From positions 1 to 64,000 of the IMG/VR virus record IMGVR_UViG_3300009443_000003: a stretch of DNA of 64,000 nucleotides. One strand, given 5' to 3'. The notes under the pieces are model-generated. The model made no database searches, had not been told where the DNA came from, and saw nothing but the letters and a program-made list of their open reading frames with translations. Of the stretch, positions 62,999 to 64,000 are shown piece by piece (within the stretch, counting starts at the first letter, position 1; each line of letters begins with the position of its first letter). A program made the translations under genes and the position numbers. This DNA is from a virus.

Positions 62999-63598
62999 AT
63001 GGGTAAAATTAAGAAAGATATAAAAGAATTAAGCCGAGAAGCTGGTGGCAAAACTAAAGCACGTAGAGAGGCTGAGAAGTGGTTTGTTGAGAGCAGCAAA
63101 AACGTTAGAGAAGGTGCTGTGGCTAGATACGGCGGTAGATTTAGAACAGGCATGATTCACGTGTTTAGATATGATAAGCCTAAAAATGAAGCAACTTTAC
63201 CGTGGTGGGATCGCAATCCAGTTGTTTTAGCACTAGATCCCGCTGATGGTAATGACTTCGGTATTAACCTTAATCTATTACCAGTCTCTTTTAAAGAAGA
63301 TATGCTGGACTTGATTTATGATAGACTAGAAGGTCAAATTGAGTCTAAAAAAGCAGGCAAAAAAGGCGTGGCAAGAATGCAAGGTCAAATACCATTAACA
63401 TATACTGGTGCTAAGGCCTTTCTAGAGCGATTTGGACTGGGTTTTGCCGTTAGACAATACATACCAGCATTAAAATCAAATCAAAAAATAGTTAACTATG
63501 AAAACTGGGCTAGAATAGCACTTTGCGACTTTATAGAGCTTAACGGTGCTTCAATCGGGAAGATCAGATACCAGTTCAGAAATCATCTTAGAAAATAG
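62999..63598 (+). CDS. Conserved T4-like virion assembly protein
   Basis: A 199-residue basic protein. A segment RTGMIHVFRYDKPK followed by LPWWDRNPVVLALDP and NDFGINLNLLPVSFKEDML matches a pattern common to a family of T4-like phage proteins in which an F-x-Y-x-P-K motif precedes L-P-[YW]-[YW]-D. I associate such proteins with DNA-end protection or baseplate assembly but cannot confirm which. It lies between gp4 and the portal gene and starts one base after the gp4 stop. The C-terminus is Arg/Lys-rich (KIRYQFRNHLRK). Confidence 0.55.
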   Translation: MGKIKKDIKELSREAGGKTKARREAEKWFVESSKNVREGAVARYGGRFRTGMIHVFRYDKPKNEATLPWWDRNPVVLALDPADGNDFGINLNLLPVSFKEDMLDLIYDRLEGQIESKKAGKKGVARMQGQIPLTYTGAKAFLERFGLGFAVRQYIPALKSNQKIVNYENWARIALCDFIELNGASIGKIRYQFRNHLRK

Positions 63599-63609
63599 GA
63601 TATATAAAA
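63599..63609 (+). promoter_or_regulatory. Putative late promoter ahead of the portal gene
   Basis: GATATATAAAA follows the stop of the previous gene by one base and lies 19 bases before the portal ATG. It is a close match to the recurrent late-promoter-like motif. Confidence 0.5.
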
Positions 63610-63628
63610 TTGAAAATACTATCATAAT

Positions 63629-64000
63629 ATGGCAGGTTATACAAACAAAAGAAACGGACCTTTAAGTTACGGTAGCAAACCGTTTAACTTATCGAACACG
63701 TTAAAGTCACTTTCATCATTCGGTATGCGTTATGATGACATGGTTCTACGCCAGTCTCAAGCGATTGGTCCAATGGAGGATATGTTTGGCTACGGCCAGA
63801 TGAATCCAATGGGTCTTGACAATGATGACATTTACGGTGCGTTTGCTGCACTGTCAATGACCGACATTAACCTTAAGAAGAACATTCCGTTTTTTGACCA
63901 AGAATACCAACAGAAGAGAGAAGAACTTAGAGCCTTTTCAATTAATGATGAGATTGAAGATATTCTAGACATTCTTTGCGATGAGACTGTAGTTTATGAT
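63629..64000 (+). CDS. 20: Portal-like protein, gp20 type, N-terminal part (runs off the window)
   Basis: 124 codons from ATG 63629 are open to the last base; the gene continues beyond the window. The N-terminal 60 residues are flexible and Met/Gly/Ser-rich. From about residue 100 the sequence EELRAFSINDEIEDILDILCDETVVYD resembles the start of the T4 portal gp20 core, where a helix with [IL]-x-x-[AI]-[IL]-D-x-[IL]-x-[DN]-[ET] leads into the stem domain. The portal forms the DNA entry ring at one head vertex. The location next to gp4 and a late promoter agrees. Confidence is limited by the missing C-terminal part. Confidence 0.6.
   Translation, partial: MAGYTNKRNGPLSYGSKPFNLSNTLKSLSSFGMRYDDMVLRQSQAIGPMEDMFGYGQMNPMGLDNDDIYGAFAALSMTDINLKKNIPFFDQEYQQKREELRAFSINDEIEDILDILCDETVVYD

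Noticed and set aside
1-64000. tRNA genes, CRISPR arrays, insertion sequences and integrase
   Set aside because: No gap is long enough for a tRNA with the expected cloverleaf, no repeat-spacer pattern is present, and no transposase- or integrase-like motif was found in any gene.

Overview
The window is a gene-dense stretch of a large T4-like (myovirus) phage genome. Every gene supported here lies on the + strand. The evidence is a nearly complete set of T4 core homologues: baseplate gp25 and gp6, single-strand binding protein gp32, primase gp61, UvsY, UvsW, DNA polymerase gp43, NrdA/NrdB, clamp gp45, UvsX, helicase gp41, nucleases gp47/gp46, late sigma factor gp55, head-completion gp4 and the start of a portal-like gp20. 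The divergence from T4, the A-rich start regions with almost no Shine-Dalgarno sequences, a lysis-type membrane protein of a kind seen in Bacteroidetes phages, and a ribonucleotide reductase small subunit with a Flavobacterium-like ligand pattern suggest, as an inference, a host in the Bacteroidota.

Layout. (1) 1-25018 is the baseplate/tail/fibre module: the 3' end of a structural gene, gp25, gp6, a large PKD-containing wedge-like protein, several large unassigned structural proteins including a 2311-residue protein with a Cys-rich repeated N-terminus, a collagen-like fibre, a spanin-like membrane protein and a tail-tube-like protein. (2) 25019-30211 is a replication/recombination block: RuvC-like resolvase, gp32, gp61, UvsY-like and UvsW. 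(3) 30249-39772 is a run of proteins that mostly begin with a short F-x-x-[FY]-[LIV]-x-E peptide like the capsid-targeting sequence of T4 internal head proteins. Two of them look like polyproteins, and two carry ligase- or nucleotidyltransferase-like domains. (4) 39867-45463 holds small unknown genes and a tightly overlapping cassette (SGNH-like hydrolase, GT31-like glycosyltransferase, unknown 402-aa protein, PLP fold-type-II enzyme) followed by a dimeric dUTPase. It may be a nucleotide or DNA-base modification pathway. (5) 45484-58351 holds replication and dNTP synthesis genes. DNA polymerase is split into two genes by nrdB, nrdA and the clamp, followed by UvsX, gp41, gp47 and gp46. (6) 58399-64000 contains an AAA+ ATPase with its own capsid-targeting-like N-terminus, structural genes, the gp55-like late sigma factor, gp4 and the portal start.

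Working together: gp43 (two parts), gp45, gp41, gp61 and gp32 form the replisome. UvsX/Y/W, gp46/47 and the RuvC-like enzyme would drive recombination-dependent replication, and NrdA/B plus dUTPase supply nucleotides. The gp55 homologue would direct late transcription, possibly from a recurrent GATATATA motif found ahead of several transcription units. Four strong rho-independent terminators (after the 39772 and 40475 gene ends, after nrdA, and before gp55) and a fifth candidate before nrdB mark unit ends. No tRNA, CRISPR, insertion sequence or integrase was recognised, and no stretch of more than about 150 bases lacks a gene. Assignments rest on reading motifs by eye; no database search was possible.
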